Origin: an uncultured Collinsella sp.
GTDB lineage: Bacteria; Actinomycetota; Coriobacteriia; Coriobacteriales; Coriobacteriaceae
Length of the DNA: 6,933 nt
Assembly: GCA_900551365.1 (NCBI GenBank)
Contig: URVZ01000093.1
Span: 1-6,933, forward strand
Direction of reading: 5' to 3'
The translations under genes and the position numbers were made by a program. Positions within the stretch are counted from its first letter, which is position 1, and each line of letters opens with the position of its first letter. The notes below the pieces were generated by a model. The model was not told the DNA's origin. It searched no databases and saw only the letters and a program-made list of their open reading frames with translations. This document shows positions 1 to 5,933 of this stretch, piece after piece.

Positions 1-1115
1 TCCTCGAGCGCGAACAGGCCCTTGGACGTCGCCAACCACAGCGTGCGCGTCAGTCCAAAGAGCGCGCCCTCTTCCTTGTCGTCGTCCACCACGGCGGCGA
101 CCCACTCGCCCGCATCAATCGCACGGGCAACCTCGGCCGCCACGGCGGCAAGTGCCTCAGCATCGCCAGCGGCGGCACGCGAAACTGCGGGCATTTCGAA
201 CGCACTGGCAGCGGGCACAACCCCGCCCTCACCACCAATCAGCGCCAGGAAGCGGTTCTGCATAGCGGTGATACCAAGCGTGCCCAGCGCCGCGGAGACC
301 TCGTCGGCAGAAAACGCCGGGAAGGACGTCGCCTCAAAATCGAGCTCGACGGGCGCATCGGTGCGGATGGTCGCGACTTTTCGGCTCAGCAGCGCGTCAT
401 CGATGTGTGCGCGCAGATTCTCGCCCATCTTGCCCTTGACCTCATCGGCGTGCGCGATGACCTCGTCCAGGCTGCCATACTGCGCAATAAGCGCGCTCGC
501 CTTTTTGGGGCCGATGCCCGGTACGCCGGGAATGTTGTCCGACGTATCGCCCTTCAGACCGTAGAAATCGGGCACGAGCGCCGGCGTAATGCCGTGATAC
601 AGGTCGTCCACGCTCTCGGGCGTCATGATCGCCACGTCGGACAGGCCCTTGCGGGTCGAGACCACGTTGACGTGCTCGGTCACGAGCTGATACATATCGC
701 GGTCGCCGGTCACCAGCAGCATGTCACAGCCGGCCTCTTCACCCAGGCGCGCCATAGTGCCCAGGATGTCATCGCCTTCCCAGCCCTCGGACTGCAGAAT
801 CGGCACGTTGAGCGCGACGAGCAGCTCCTTAATCATGGGAAACTGTGCGTGCAGATCGGGGTCCATGGGCGGGCGCTGAGCCTTGTACTGCGGCAGCATC
901 TCCATGCGCACGCGCGGCTTGCCCTTGTCAAACGCCACGACCACACCGTCGGGGTTAAAGGCGTCAATCATCTTGAGAAACATGTTCAGAAAGCCAAAGA
1001 TCGCGTTGGTGGGGCGACCGTCCGGCGCGTTCATGGTCGGCGGCACGGCGTGGAAGGCGCGATGCATGAGCGAGTTGCCGTCGATAACGGCAAAAGTGCG
1101 GCGCTTGTCAGACAT
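1..1115 (-). CDS. polA: DNA polymerase I, N-terminal part (partial, cut by window start)
   Basis: The product is DNA polymerase I, which removes RNA primers and fills gaps in replication and repair. Only the first 371 residues are present, and the frame stays open to the window edge. Residues 1-290 are the 5'-3' exonuclease/flap domain. Visible motifs are IDGNSLMHRAFH (11-22), FDKGKPRVR (62-70), EGWEGDD with its acidic cluster (110-116), TGDRDMYQL (136-144) and the helix-hairpin-helix GDTSDNIPGVPGIGPKKA (189-206). An Ala-rich linker (about 300-330) leads into the start of a 3'-5' exonuclease-like domain. In that domain VAAVVDDDK (339-347) stands where proofreading polymerases carry a D-x-E metal-binding motif, so the domain looks inactive. 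The ATG at 1115-1113 is chosen because GAGG lies 8 bases upstream (1127-1124) and the family signature begins directly. It is transcribed divergently from the aminopeptidase gene. Confidence 0.96.
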   Translation of the reverse strand, partial: MSDKRRTFAVIDGNSLMHRAFHAVPPTMNAPDGRPTNAIFGFLNMFLKMIDAFNPDGVVVAFDKGKPRVRMEMLPQYKAQRPPMDPDLHAQFPMIKELLVALNVPILQSEGWEGDDILGTMARLGEEAGCDMLLVTGDRDMYQLVTEHVNVVSTRKGLSDVAIMTPESVDDLYHGITPALVPDFYGLKGDTSDNIPGVPGIGPKKASALIAQYGSLDEVIAHADEVKGKMGENLRAHIDDALLSRKVATIRTDAPVELDFEATSFPAFSADEVSAALGTLGITAMQNRFLALIGGEGGVVPAASAFEMPAVSRAAAGDAEALAAVAAEVARAIDAGEWVAAVVDDDKEEGALFGLTRTLWLATSKGLFALE

Positions 1116-1157
1116 ATTGAATACCTCGCTTTGGGCTGGGCACGGTTTGCTCACTCC

Positions 1158-1163
1158 AGTTTA
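1158..1163 (-). promoter_or_regulatory. Candidate -10 element for polA
   Basis: Read on the minus strand, TAAACT lies about 42 bases upstream of the polA start codon and matches the TATAAT consensus at four of six bases. It is the most AT-rich spot in a very GC-rich spacer. No convincing -35 hexamer sits at 16-18 bases, so this is a weak inference. Confidence 0.3.
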
Positions 1164-1207
1164 CACGCTCCCCGCCCCGCGGCCACCGCACATCAAGCTC
1201 CCCCGCC

Positions 1208-1242
1208 ACCGTGAGCCCGCGCGTGATACGATGGCTCACGGT
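1208..1242. promoter_or_regulatory. 10-bp inverted repeat enclosing a candidate aminopeptidase promoter
   Basis: The arms ACCGTGAGCC (1208-1217) and GGCTCACGGT (1233-1242) are perfect inverted repeats separated by 15 bases. The spacer contains TGATACGAT (1224-1232), which reads as an extended -10 element (TGn plus TACGAT) for the plus-strand aminopeptidase gene. Transcription would then start near 1239, inside the right arm, giving a leader of about 40 bases. No good -35 hexamer is visible, which fits an extended -10 promoter. The layout suggests an operator covering the promoter; a structural hairpin is the alternative. The repeat is certain from the bases, but its role is inferred. Confidence 0.5.
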
Positions 1243-1281
1243 ACATCAACCAGCACGATCGATCCGAAAGGAGCCTGCGTC

Positions 1282-2679
1282 ATGGAGCGTCCCTGCGCAT
1301 GGAAAAAGTACACGCCACAGCAAGTCGAGGAGCTCGAGGGGCTTTGCCGCGGCTATAAGCAGTTTTTGAGCGAGAACAAGACCGAGCGCCTGTGCGTCAA
1401 GACCGGTATCAAGATGGCCGAGGAGGCGGGCTACGTCAATCTGGAGACCGTGATCGCCGAGGGCCGCGAACTCAAGGCCGGCGACAAGGTGTACGCCGCC
1501 AATCACGGCAAAGACCTCATGCTCGTCAACCTGGGCACCGCCCCGCTCGAGCAGGGCTTTAACATCCTGGGTGCTCACGTGGACTCGCCGCGCCTGGACC
1601 TTAAGCAGAATCCCGCCTTCGAGGCCGGCGACATGGCCTACCTCGACACGCACTACTACGGCGGCGTCAAGAGCTACCACTGGGTGGCCTCCCCGCTTGC
1701 ACTCGTGGGCGTCATCTGCAAAAAGGACGGCACCACCGTCGACATCAACATCGGCGACAAGGCAGACGATCCGGTCTTTACCATCTCCGACCTGCTGATC
1801 CACCTCTCGAGCGAGCAGATGTCCAAGCCCGCCAAGGACGCCGTCGACGCCGAGATCCTCGACGTGATCGTGGGCGGCCGTCCCGTCAAGTTTGACGAGG
1901 ACGACAAGGACGCTCCCAAGGAGCCCGTCAAGCAGATGTTCCTGGACATCCTCAAGGAGCAGTACGGCGTCGAGGAGGAGGACTTCCTCTCCGCCGAAAT
2001 CGAGGTCGTGCCCGCCGGCCCGGCCCGCGACATGGGCCTCGACCGCTCCATGATTTTGGGCTATGGCCACGACGACCGTGTCTGCGCCTATCCGTCCATG
2101 CTCGCCCAGATCAACGTCGCCAACGTGGAGCGCACGAGCATCACGCTCATCGTCGACAAGGAGGAGATCGGTTCCGTGGGTGCCACCGGTATGACGAGCC
2201 GCTTCTTCGAGAACACCGTCGCCGAGATCATGACACTCGCCGGCGAGGATAGCCCGCTGGCCCTGCGCCGCGCGCTCGCCCGCAGCCGCATGCTCTCCTC
2301 CGACGTGTCCGCCGGTTTCGACCCGGGCTATGCCGGCAAGTTCGAGACGAAGAACGCCGCCTTTATGGGTCGTGGCCTGTGCTTTAACAAGTACACGGGC
2401 AGCCGCGGCAAGGGCGGTTCCAACGACGCCGATGCCGAGTACGTGGCCCTCGTCCGCGACATCATGGACGAGGCCGGCGTGGACTTCCAGACCTGTGAGC
2501 TCGGTCGCGTCAACGCGGGCGGTGGCGGCACCATTGCCTACATCATGGCCAAGTATGGCATGAACGTCATCGACTCCGGCGTTGCCGTCCTGTCCATGCA
2601 CGCCCTGTGGGAGGTCGCCAACAAGGCCGACATCTACGAGGCATATCGCGGTTACAAGGCCTTCATCGAGCGAGCCTAA
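1282..2679 (+). CDS. M18-family zinc aminopeptidase
   Basis: This is a 465-residue metallo-aminopeptidase of peptidase family M18 (aspartyl aminopeptidase/aminopeptidase I), a cytosolic di-zinc enzyme that releases N-terminal residues from peptides. No signal peptide is seen. Family motifs are in order: GAHVDSPR (97-104, ligand H99 and D101), YGHDDRVCAY (261-270, bridging Asp 264 or 265), DKEEIGS (292-298, catalytic/ligand E294 and E295), SSDVSAG (339-345, ligand D341) and LSMHALWE (437-444, ligand H440). All expected ligands are therefore present. An acidic, Lys-rich insert lies around 203-235. The length is normal for the bacterial members. The ATG at 1282 is chosen because AAAGGAG (1267-1273) precedes it by 8 bases; the open frame further upstream is antisense to polA. 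The hairpin at 2693-2764 follows 13 bases after the stop. Substrate preference (acidic or otherwise) cannot be read from the sequence. Confidence 0.93.
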   Translation: MERPCAWKKYTPQQVEELEGLCRGYKQFLSENKTERLCVKTGIKMAEEAGYVNLETVIAEGRELKAGDKVYAANHGKDLMLVNLGTAPLEQGFNILGAHVDSPRLDLKQNPAFEAGDMAYLDTHYYGGVKSYHWVASPLALVGVICKKDGTTVDINIGDKADDPVFTISDLLIHLSSEQMSKPAKDAVDAEILDVIVGGRPVKFDEDDKDAPKEPVKQMFLDILKEQYGVEEEDFLSAEIEVVPAGPARDMGLDRSMILGYGHDDRVCAYPSMLAQINVANVERTSITLIVDKEEIGSVGATGMTSRFFENTVAEIMTLAGEDSPLALRRALARSRMLSSDVSAGFDPGYAGKFETKNAAFMGRGLCFNKYTGSRGKGGSNDADAEYVALVRDIMDEAGVDFQTCELGRVNAGGGGTIAYIMAKYGMNVIDSGVAVLSMHALWEVANKADIYEAYRGYKAFIERA

Positions 2680-2692
2680 CCAACCCTTCATC

Positions 2693-2764
2693 AGTTGCGG
2701 TGAAATACGGACTAAACTGGCCCATAAACAGCCAAAACAGACCGTATTCCACCGCAACTTTTTT
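2693..2764 (+). repeat. Hairpin repeat, copy 1: terminator-like element between the aminopeptidase gene and yaaA
   Basis: The left arm AGTTGCGGTGAAATACGG (2693-2710) pairs with the right arm 2742-2759 over 18 positions, with one mismatch (A2703 against C2749). A small inner stem TGGC/GCCA (2718-2721 with 2731-2734) can form inside the loop. Six T residues (2759-2764) overlap the end of the right arm and follow it, as in a Rho-independent terminator. The element therefore probably ends the aminopeptidase transcript. The yaaA Shine-Dalgarno begins only about 4 bases later, so the element also lies in the immediate leader of yaaA. A related element, with the same arm core but a largely different loop, is at 3631-3698. 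Confidence 0.75.
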
Positions 2765-2779
2765 GGCAGAGGAGAGCCC

Positions 2780-3589
2780 ATGCTGCAGGTCATCATTTCG
2801 CCCGCCAAGCAGATGCGCGCGGCCCAAGATGCTTTTGAAGTCCTGGGCATCCCACCCTTTGTGCGCGAGACGGCTCGCCTCCACCGCGCACTGCTAGATA
2901 TCGAGCGGAATGAAGGCAGCGGCGGCCTGCAGGCGCTGTGGAACGTGAGTGACAAACTGCTGGGACCTTGCCTCAACACCCTGCATGAGTTCGGGCCCAT
3001 CCTGAAAAGCGGCGATCTCGACAATCCCGCACTCGCCCGTCACCTCTCCCCTGCCGCCATGTCCTATCACGGCATTCAATACCAGAGCATGGCACCCGAG
3101 GTGATGGATTCCGCGCAGCTCGCATGGCTGCAAGACCATCTGTGGATCCTCTCCGGCCTCTACGGGTGCGTTCGTCCCTTTCATGCCGTCGAACCGTATC
3201 GGCTGGAGATGGGCGCGAAGCTTGTCGTCGACGGTGCCCGAGACCTCTACGCATTTTGGAGCGATAAGCTCGCGCGGGCTATCGCCCCGGCAGGCTCAAA
3301 CACCACGATCGTCAACCTCGCCAGCGTAGAGTATGCCAAAGCCGTTCTGCCCCACCTCGCGGGCGACGCCACAGCCGTCACGTGCCTCTTTGGCGAGGGT
3401 ATCCGCAACGGGAAGCCCATCCAACGGTCGACCGCCAGCAAAAAGGCGCGCGGCTCCATGGTGCGGTGGATGGCAGAAAACAAGCTCGAGGATGCAAGCG
3501 AACTTACCGCATTCAACATCGGCTATCGCCACGTCCCCGAGCTCTCATACCTAGGCACCCTCATGTTCATCAACGAACAGATGCTCTAG
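2780..3589 (+). CDS. yaaA: YaaA family protein (peroxide stress resistance, UPF0246/DUF328)
   Basis: This 269-residue protein belongs to the YaaA family. E. coli YaaA lowers free intracellular iron and limits DNA damage during hydrogen peroxide stress, and it has been described as a DNA-binding protein; the exact molecular activity is not settled. Family signatures present are the N-terminal VIISPAK (4-10), SYHGIQY (95-101), LSGLYGCVRP (124-133), EPYRLEMG (138-145), LYAFWSDK (156-163), NLASVEY (179-185) and KKARGSMVRWMAEN (221-234). The whole family length is covered without a frame break. The ATG at 2780 is chosen because AGGAG (2770-2774) lies 5 bases upstream and the protein begins with the family's usual N-terminus. 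No free promoter space exists between the upstream hairpin and the start. Expression therefore depends either on read-through from the aminopeptidase gene or on a promoter inside the hairpin region. A second copy of the hairpin follows the stop by 41 bases. Confidence 0.93.
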   Translation: MLQVIISPAKQMRAAQDAFEVLGIPPFVRETARLHRALLDIERNEGSGGLQALWNVSDKLLGPCLNTLHEFGPILKSGDLDNPALARHLSPAAMSYHGIQYQSMAPEVMDSAQLAWLQDHLWILSGLYGCVRPFHAVEPYRLEMGAKLVVDGARDLYAFWSDKLARAIAPAGSNTTIVNLASVEYAKAVLPHLAGDATAVTCLFGEGIRNGKPIQRSTASKKARGSMVRWMAENKLEDASELTAFNIGYRHVPELSYLGTLMFINEQML

Positions 3590-3630
3590 AGCCGGCACCC
3601 AACACTGACCCGCTCAGCCTTCTCTATATA

Positions 3631-3698
3631 ACTTGCGGTGGAATAATTCCTATTTGAGCCTTTTTCGCACAATCAGGAACTATTCCACCGCAACTTTT
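3631..3698. repeat. Hairpin repeat, copy 2: probable terminator between convergent genes
   Basis: TTGCGGTGGAATA (3633-3645) pairs perfectly with 3681-3693. After one mismatch (A3646 against C3680), TTCCT (3647-3651) continues the stem with AGGAA (3675-3679), giving about 18 pairs and a 23-base loop. Four T residues (3695-3698) follow on the plus strand. The arm core matches copy 1 at 2693-2764. The element lies between yaaA and the convergent minus-strand gene that ends at 3724, so it could serve both, although the T run favours yaaA. Confidence 0.72.
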
Positions 3699-3723
3699 AT
3701 GAATTGGCTGCTAGGCTCGACAC

Positions 3724-4245
3724 CTATTCTGCTAGACCGTCGGCCTTTGCAATCCCGTTTGTCGAACCGTCCTGATAGACAATCTTGACGTGCTCGACCT
3801 CGGACACCGCAACACCCGACGGGGGCTCCAGGCGCCATTCCGTCAGCGCGATATCCATCGTCGTGGGCACATCCCCTTGATCTTTGAGCTTCACCGTCAA
3901 CGTTTTGAACGTCGCATCATACGTCACGCGTTCGATTTCCTCACCAGGAATAGACCCACCACTCAGCTGCAACTGCACAAACTCATCGCACGGGTACCAA
4001 TAATCGCCCGGAACGGCGAGCGTATTGGCATTACCGCCAGTACTCCTCACCGTCATAATCGGTAGGCTATCATCAGCCTCGAACTCCCATGCAGCGCCGC
4101 CGCGACCACCAAACGTCCAGATACAAAAGGCAATCACCAGCACGGCAAGCACCGCAAAACCGATCGCGACAAGGCCATGGTGCGCACGGCTTTCCTCGGC
4201 CGATACATCCCATTGCGTCTCTCGATATAGATGCTTGTCTTCCAT
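3724..4245 (-). CDS. Hypothetical single-pass membrane-anchored protein
   Basis: I do not recognise this 173-residue protein. A polar N-terminal segment (1-23) is followed by one strongly hydrophobic helix (about 24-45, containing AVLAVLVIAF), a Gly/Arg-rich turn GGRGG (46-50), and an acidic soluble domain of about 120 residues. The soluble part has many alternating hydrophobic/polar stretches, for example TLTVKL (115-120), and looks beta-rich. There is no clear signal-peptidase or lipobox site (Cys 41 lies inside the helix), so a type II-like anchor with the domain outside the cell is inferred. The start at 4245 is well supported: GAGGAGG (4257-4251 on the minus strand) sits 5 bases upstream. 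The frame continues far upstream antisense to thiC, but that part is a shadow. The gene is divergent from the TPP riboswitch and thiC and convergent with yaaA. Its base composition is less GC-biased than thiC. No function can be assigned. Confidence 0.82.
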   Translation of the reverse strand: MEDKHLYRETQWDVSAEESRAHHGLVAIGFAVLAVLVIAFCIWTFGGRGGAAWEFEADDSLPIMTVRSTGGNANTLAVPGDYWYPCDEFVQLQLSGGSIPGEEIERVTYDATFKTLTVKLKDQGDVPTTMDIALTEWRLEPPSGVAVSEVEHVKIVYQDGSTNGIAKADGLAE

Positions 4246-4270
4246 GTTCGCCTCCTCACAGGCACGCTCG

Positions 4271-4301
4271 TTAGGCCAATCGTACCCATTCGAGCTATAC
4301 T
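4271..4301 (+). promoter_or_regulatory. thiC: Candidate promoter for the TPP riboswitch-thiC transcript
   Basis: TATACT (4296-4301) is a good -10 hexamer (five of six matches) just upstream of the riboswitch and would start transcription near 4308, about 10 bases before the aptamer. The -35 region is poor: TTAGGC (4271-4276) is the best candidate, at a long 19-base spacing. The same 72-base gap must also hold the promoter of the divergent gene; TACGAT on the minus strand (4284-4279) is a weak candidate for that one. Confidence 0.5.
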
Positions 4302-4317
4302 TGAGCCCACCACATAA

Positions 4318-4409
4318 ACGGGGAGCTTGCAGGACAAGACGGCAGGCTGAGACTGGGCGCGCCCGCCCTGACCCGCAAACCTGATATGGGTAATGCCAAC
4401 GAAGGGAGC
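4318..4409 (+). promoter_or_regulatory. TPP riboswitch (THI box) controlling thiC
   Basis: The segment carries the hallmark TPP aptamer sequences in order: ACGGGGAGC (4318-4326), GGCTGAGA (4345-4352), then CCCTGACCC (4366-4374), ACCTGAT (4379-4385), GGGTAATGCCAACG (4388-4401) and AAGGGAG (4402-4408). A P3-like stem forms between GCTTGC (4325-4330) and GCAGGC (4342-4347). CCCT (4366-4369) can pair with AGGG (4403-4406), and a short P5-like stem TGG/CCA encloses the conserved GTAATG loop. The conserved 3' segment AAGGGAG is also the thiC Shine-Dalgarno, 8 bases before the ATG. Because no terminator hairpin fits between aptamer and start codon, ligand binding most likely masks the ribosome site directly. 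Exact outer boundaries are approximate. Confidence 0.95.
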
Positions 4410-4416
4410 CGTGCCA

Positions 4417-5751
4417 ATGAGCACACAGACCGAGCCCAAGCTCGTCACGCAAATCGACTTCGCCCGCGCCGGGCAGATCACACCGCAGATGAAGGAGGTC
4501 GCCGAGCGCGAGCATCGCGACCCCGAGTACATCCGCGAGCGCGTGGCCGACGGCCGCATCGCCATTCCTGCCAACATCGTGCACATCAAAAAAGGCATGC
4601 GCGCCTTTGGCGTCGGTGAGGGCCTGTCCACCAAGGTCAACGTGAACTTGGGCATCTCGGGCGACAAGGCCGATGCCGCCGAGGAATGGAAGAAGGTCAA
4701 GATCGCCGAGGACTTTGGCGCCGACGCCATCATGGACCTCTCCAACTCGGGCAAGACGCGCCAGTTCCGCCAGCAGCTCATCGACGAGACGCCGCTCATG
4801 GTAGGTACCGTCCCCATGTACGACGCCATCGGCTACATGGAAAAGCCGCTGGTCAAGCTTACCAAGGACGACCTGTTCGAGGTCGTGCGCGCGCACGCCG
4901 AGGACGGCGTGGACTTTATGACCATCCACTGCGGCATCAACAAGTCGGTCACAAAGACCTTTAAGGAGACCGGCCGCCTCATGAACATCGTGAGCCGCGG
5001 CGGCTCGCTGCTGTTTGGCTGGATGGAGGTCACCGGTAACGAGAACCCGTTCTATGAGTTCTACGACGAGCTGCTCGAAATCTGCCACGAGTACGACGTG
5101 ACGATTTCGCTCGGCGACTCCTGTCGCCCGGGCTGCCTCTACGACTCCAACGACGCCACCGAGACCGCCGAGATGATCGAGCTGGGCAAGCTGTGCAAGC
5201 GCGCATGGGCCGCCGGCGTCCAGGTTATGATCGAGGGTCCGGGCCACATGGCGCTCGACGAGATCGCCGCCAACATGAAACTGCAGAAGCGCCTGTGCCA
5301 CAACGCCCCGTTCTATGTGCTCGGGCCGCTGGTGACCGATATCGGCGTGGGCTACGACCACATCACCGCTGCCATCGGCGGCGCTATCTCCGCCAGCTCC
5401 GGCGCCGACTTCCTGTGCTACGTGACGCCGGCCGAGCACTTGTGCCTGCCCAACGCCCAGGACGTGCTCGACGGCCTCATGGCCACCAAGATTGCCGCAC
5501 ACGCCGCCGACATCGCCAAAAAGGTGCCCCACGCCCGCGACATGGACGACAAGATGGGCCAGGCACGCCGCAAGCTCGACTGGGACGCCATGTGGAAGTG
5601 CGCGCTCGACCCGGTTACGGGCAAGAAGCGCTACGAGGAGTCCCCCGCCGCCACCGAGGGCACTTGCACCATGTGTGGCAAGATGTGCGCCGTCCGCACC
5701 GTCAACAAGATCTTCGAGGGCACCACGATCGACCTCGGCATGGAGGACTAA
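4417..5751 (+). CDS. thiC: Phosphomethylpyrimidine synthase ThiC (short form)
   Basis: ThiC is the radical-SAM-type enzyme that rearranges 5-aminoimidazole ribotide into 4-amino-5-hydroxymethyl-2-methylpyrimidine phosphate (HMP-P), the pyrimidine half of thiamine. The 444-residue protein is the short form: it lacks the extra N-terminal domain of the 600-plus-residue proteobacterial enzymes. Characteristic stretches are IPANIVH (50-56), STKVNVNLG (71-79), DLSNSGKT (107-114), TVPMYDAIG (131-139), DFMTIHCGIN (166-175), SRGGSL (193-198), SLGDSCRPGC (231-240), IEGPGHM (272-278), YVLGPLVTDIGVGYDH (300-315) and YVTPAEHLCLP (335-345). The C-terminal iron-sulfur cluster cysteines are C417, C420 and C424, spaced CX2CX3C rather than the CX2CX4C of the well-studied enzymes. 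The ATG at 4417 follows AAGGGAG (4402-4408), which is part of the riboswitch. The downstream neighbour thiD acts on the product, but a 182-base gap with its own signals separates them. Confidence 0.97.
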   Translation: MSTQTEPKLVTQIDFARAGQITPQMKEVAEREHRDPEYIRERVADGRIAIPANIVHIKKGMRAFGVGEGLSTKVNVNLGISGDKADAAEEWKKVKIAEDFGADAIMDLSNSGKTRQFRQQLIDETPLMVGTVPMYDAIGYMEKPLVKLTKDDLFEVVRAHAEDGVDFMTIHCGINKSVTKTFKETGRLMNIVSRGGSLLFGWMEVTGNENPFYEFYDELLEICHEYDVTISLGDSCRPGCLYDSNDATETAEMIELGKLCKRAWAAGVQVMIEGPGHMALDEIAANMKLQKRLCHNAPFYVLGPLVTDIGVGYDHITAAIGGAISASSGADFLCYVTPAEHLCLPNAQDVLDGLMATKIAAHAADIAKKVPHARDMDDKMGQARRKLDWDAMWKCALDPVTGKKRYEESPAATEGTCTMCGKMCAVRTVNKIFEGTTIDLGMED

Positions 5752-5791
5752 CCCTGTCGCCGCGGCCGCTTCTGGCGGCGAGCTGGTGCCT

Positions 5792-5804
5792 GTCAATTGT
5801 TGAC
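5792..5804. repeat. Small palindrome in the thiC-thiD spacer
   Basis: GTCAA-TTG-TTGAC is a perfect 5-bp inverted repeat around a 3-base centre, placed in an AT-rich patch (about 5791-5830) within otherwise GC-rich DNA. TTGTTG (5797-5802) and TACACT (5820-5825) are 17 bases apart and could be -35 and -10 elements, in which case the palindrome would overlap the -35 box like an operator. The repeat is seen directly; the promoter and operator roles are weak inferences. Confidence 0.35.
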
Positions 5805-5846
5805 TTGTGAACATTTACTTACACTTGCGTAGAGATTGCATCGCCC

Positions 5847-5880
5847 GCCCGGGTTCGGCATAGAGTCGGCCCGGGCATCT
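5847..5880 (+). terminator. Possible weak terminator after thiC
   Basis: GCCCGGG (5847-5853) and CCCGGGC (5870-5876) form a 7-bp all-GC stem with a 16-base loop, followed by ATCTTTATAAT. The U run is short, so termination may be partial. It lies about 95 bases after the thiC stop and just before a perfect TATAAT, a layout suggesting an end of one transcript and the start of another. Confidence 0.45.
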
Positions 5881-5881
5881 T

Positions 5882-5887
5882 TATAAT
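5882..5887 (+). promoter_or_regulatory. thiD: Candidate thiD promoter (-10 TATAAT)
   Basis: A consensus TATAAT lies 46 bases upstream of the thiD ATG. A matching -35 hexamer is not evident at 16-18 bases, where the hairpin loop lies. It would give thiD its own start independent of the thiC riboswitch. No TPP aptamer is present before thiD. Confidence 0.45.
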
Positions 5888-5933
5888 GCTGGCTTAAAGA
5901 CCCATTTGATTCCGACCGAACAAGGGAGCGAAC

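Noticed and set aside
22..1214. Plus-strand open frames across the polA region (22-564 and 405-1214)
   Set aside because: They are antisense to a continuous frame with all the 5'-3' exonuclease motifs of PolA and show no recognisable protein features.
883..1281. N-terminal extension of the aminopeptidase frame
   Set aside because: It overlaps polA antisense and the divergent spacer, and the product gains no family sequence. The ATG at 1282 has a well-placed AAAGGAG.
1246..3024. Long minus-strand open frame opposite the aminopeptidase gene
   Set aside because: It runs antisense through a gene with complete M18 motifs, has a repetitive low-complexity Val/Gly/His/Asp-rich product typical of the reverse reading of GC-rich codons, and has no ribosome site of its own.
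2693..3698. The two hairpin repeats as a CRISPR array or an insertion-sequence pair
   Set aside because: There are only two units, they are nearly 1 kb apart with a whole housekeeping gene between them, no transposase is present, and no target-site duplication is evident next to either copy.
4246..5814. Upstream extension of the minus-strand hypothetical gene, antisense to thiC
   Set aside because: The extension reads through the TPP riboswitch and the whole of thiC as low-complexity sequence. The ATG at 4245 has an excellent Shine-Dalgarno and begins the only plausible protein.
5780..5933. A second TPP riboswitch in front of thiD
   Set aside because: None of the conserved aptamer strings (CTGAGA, ACCTGAT, TAATGCC) occurs in this spacer.
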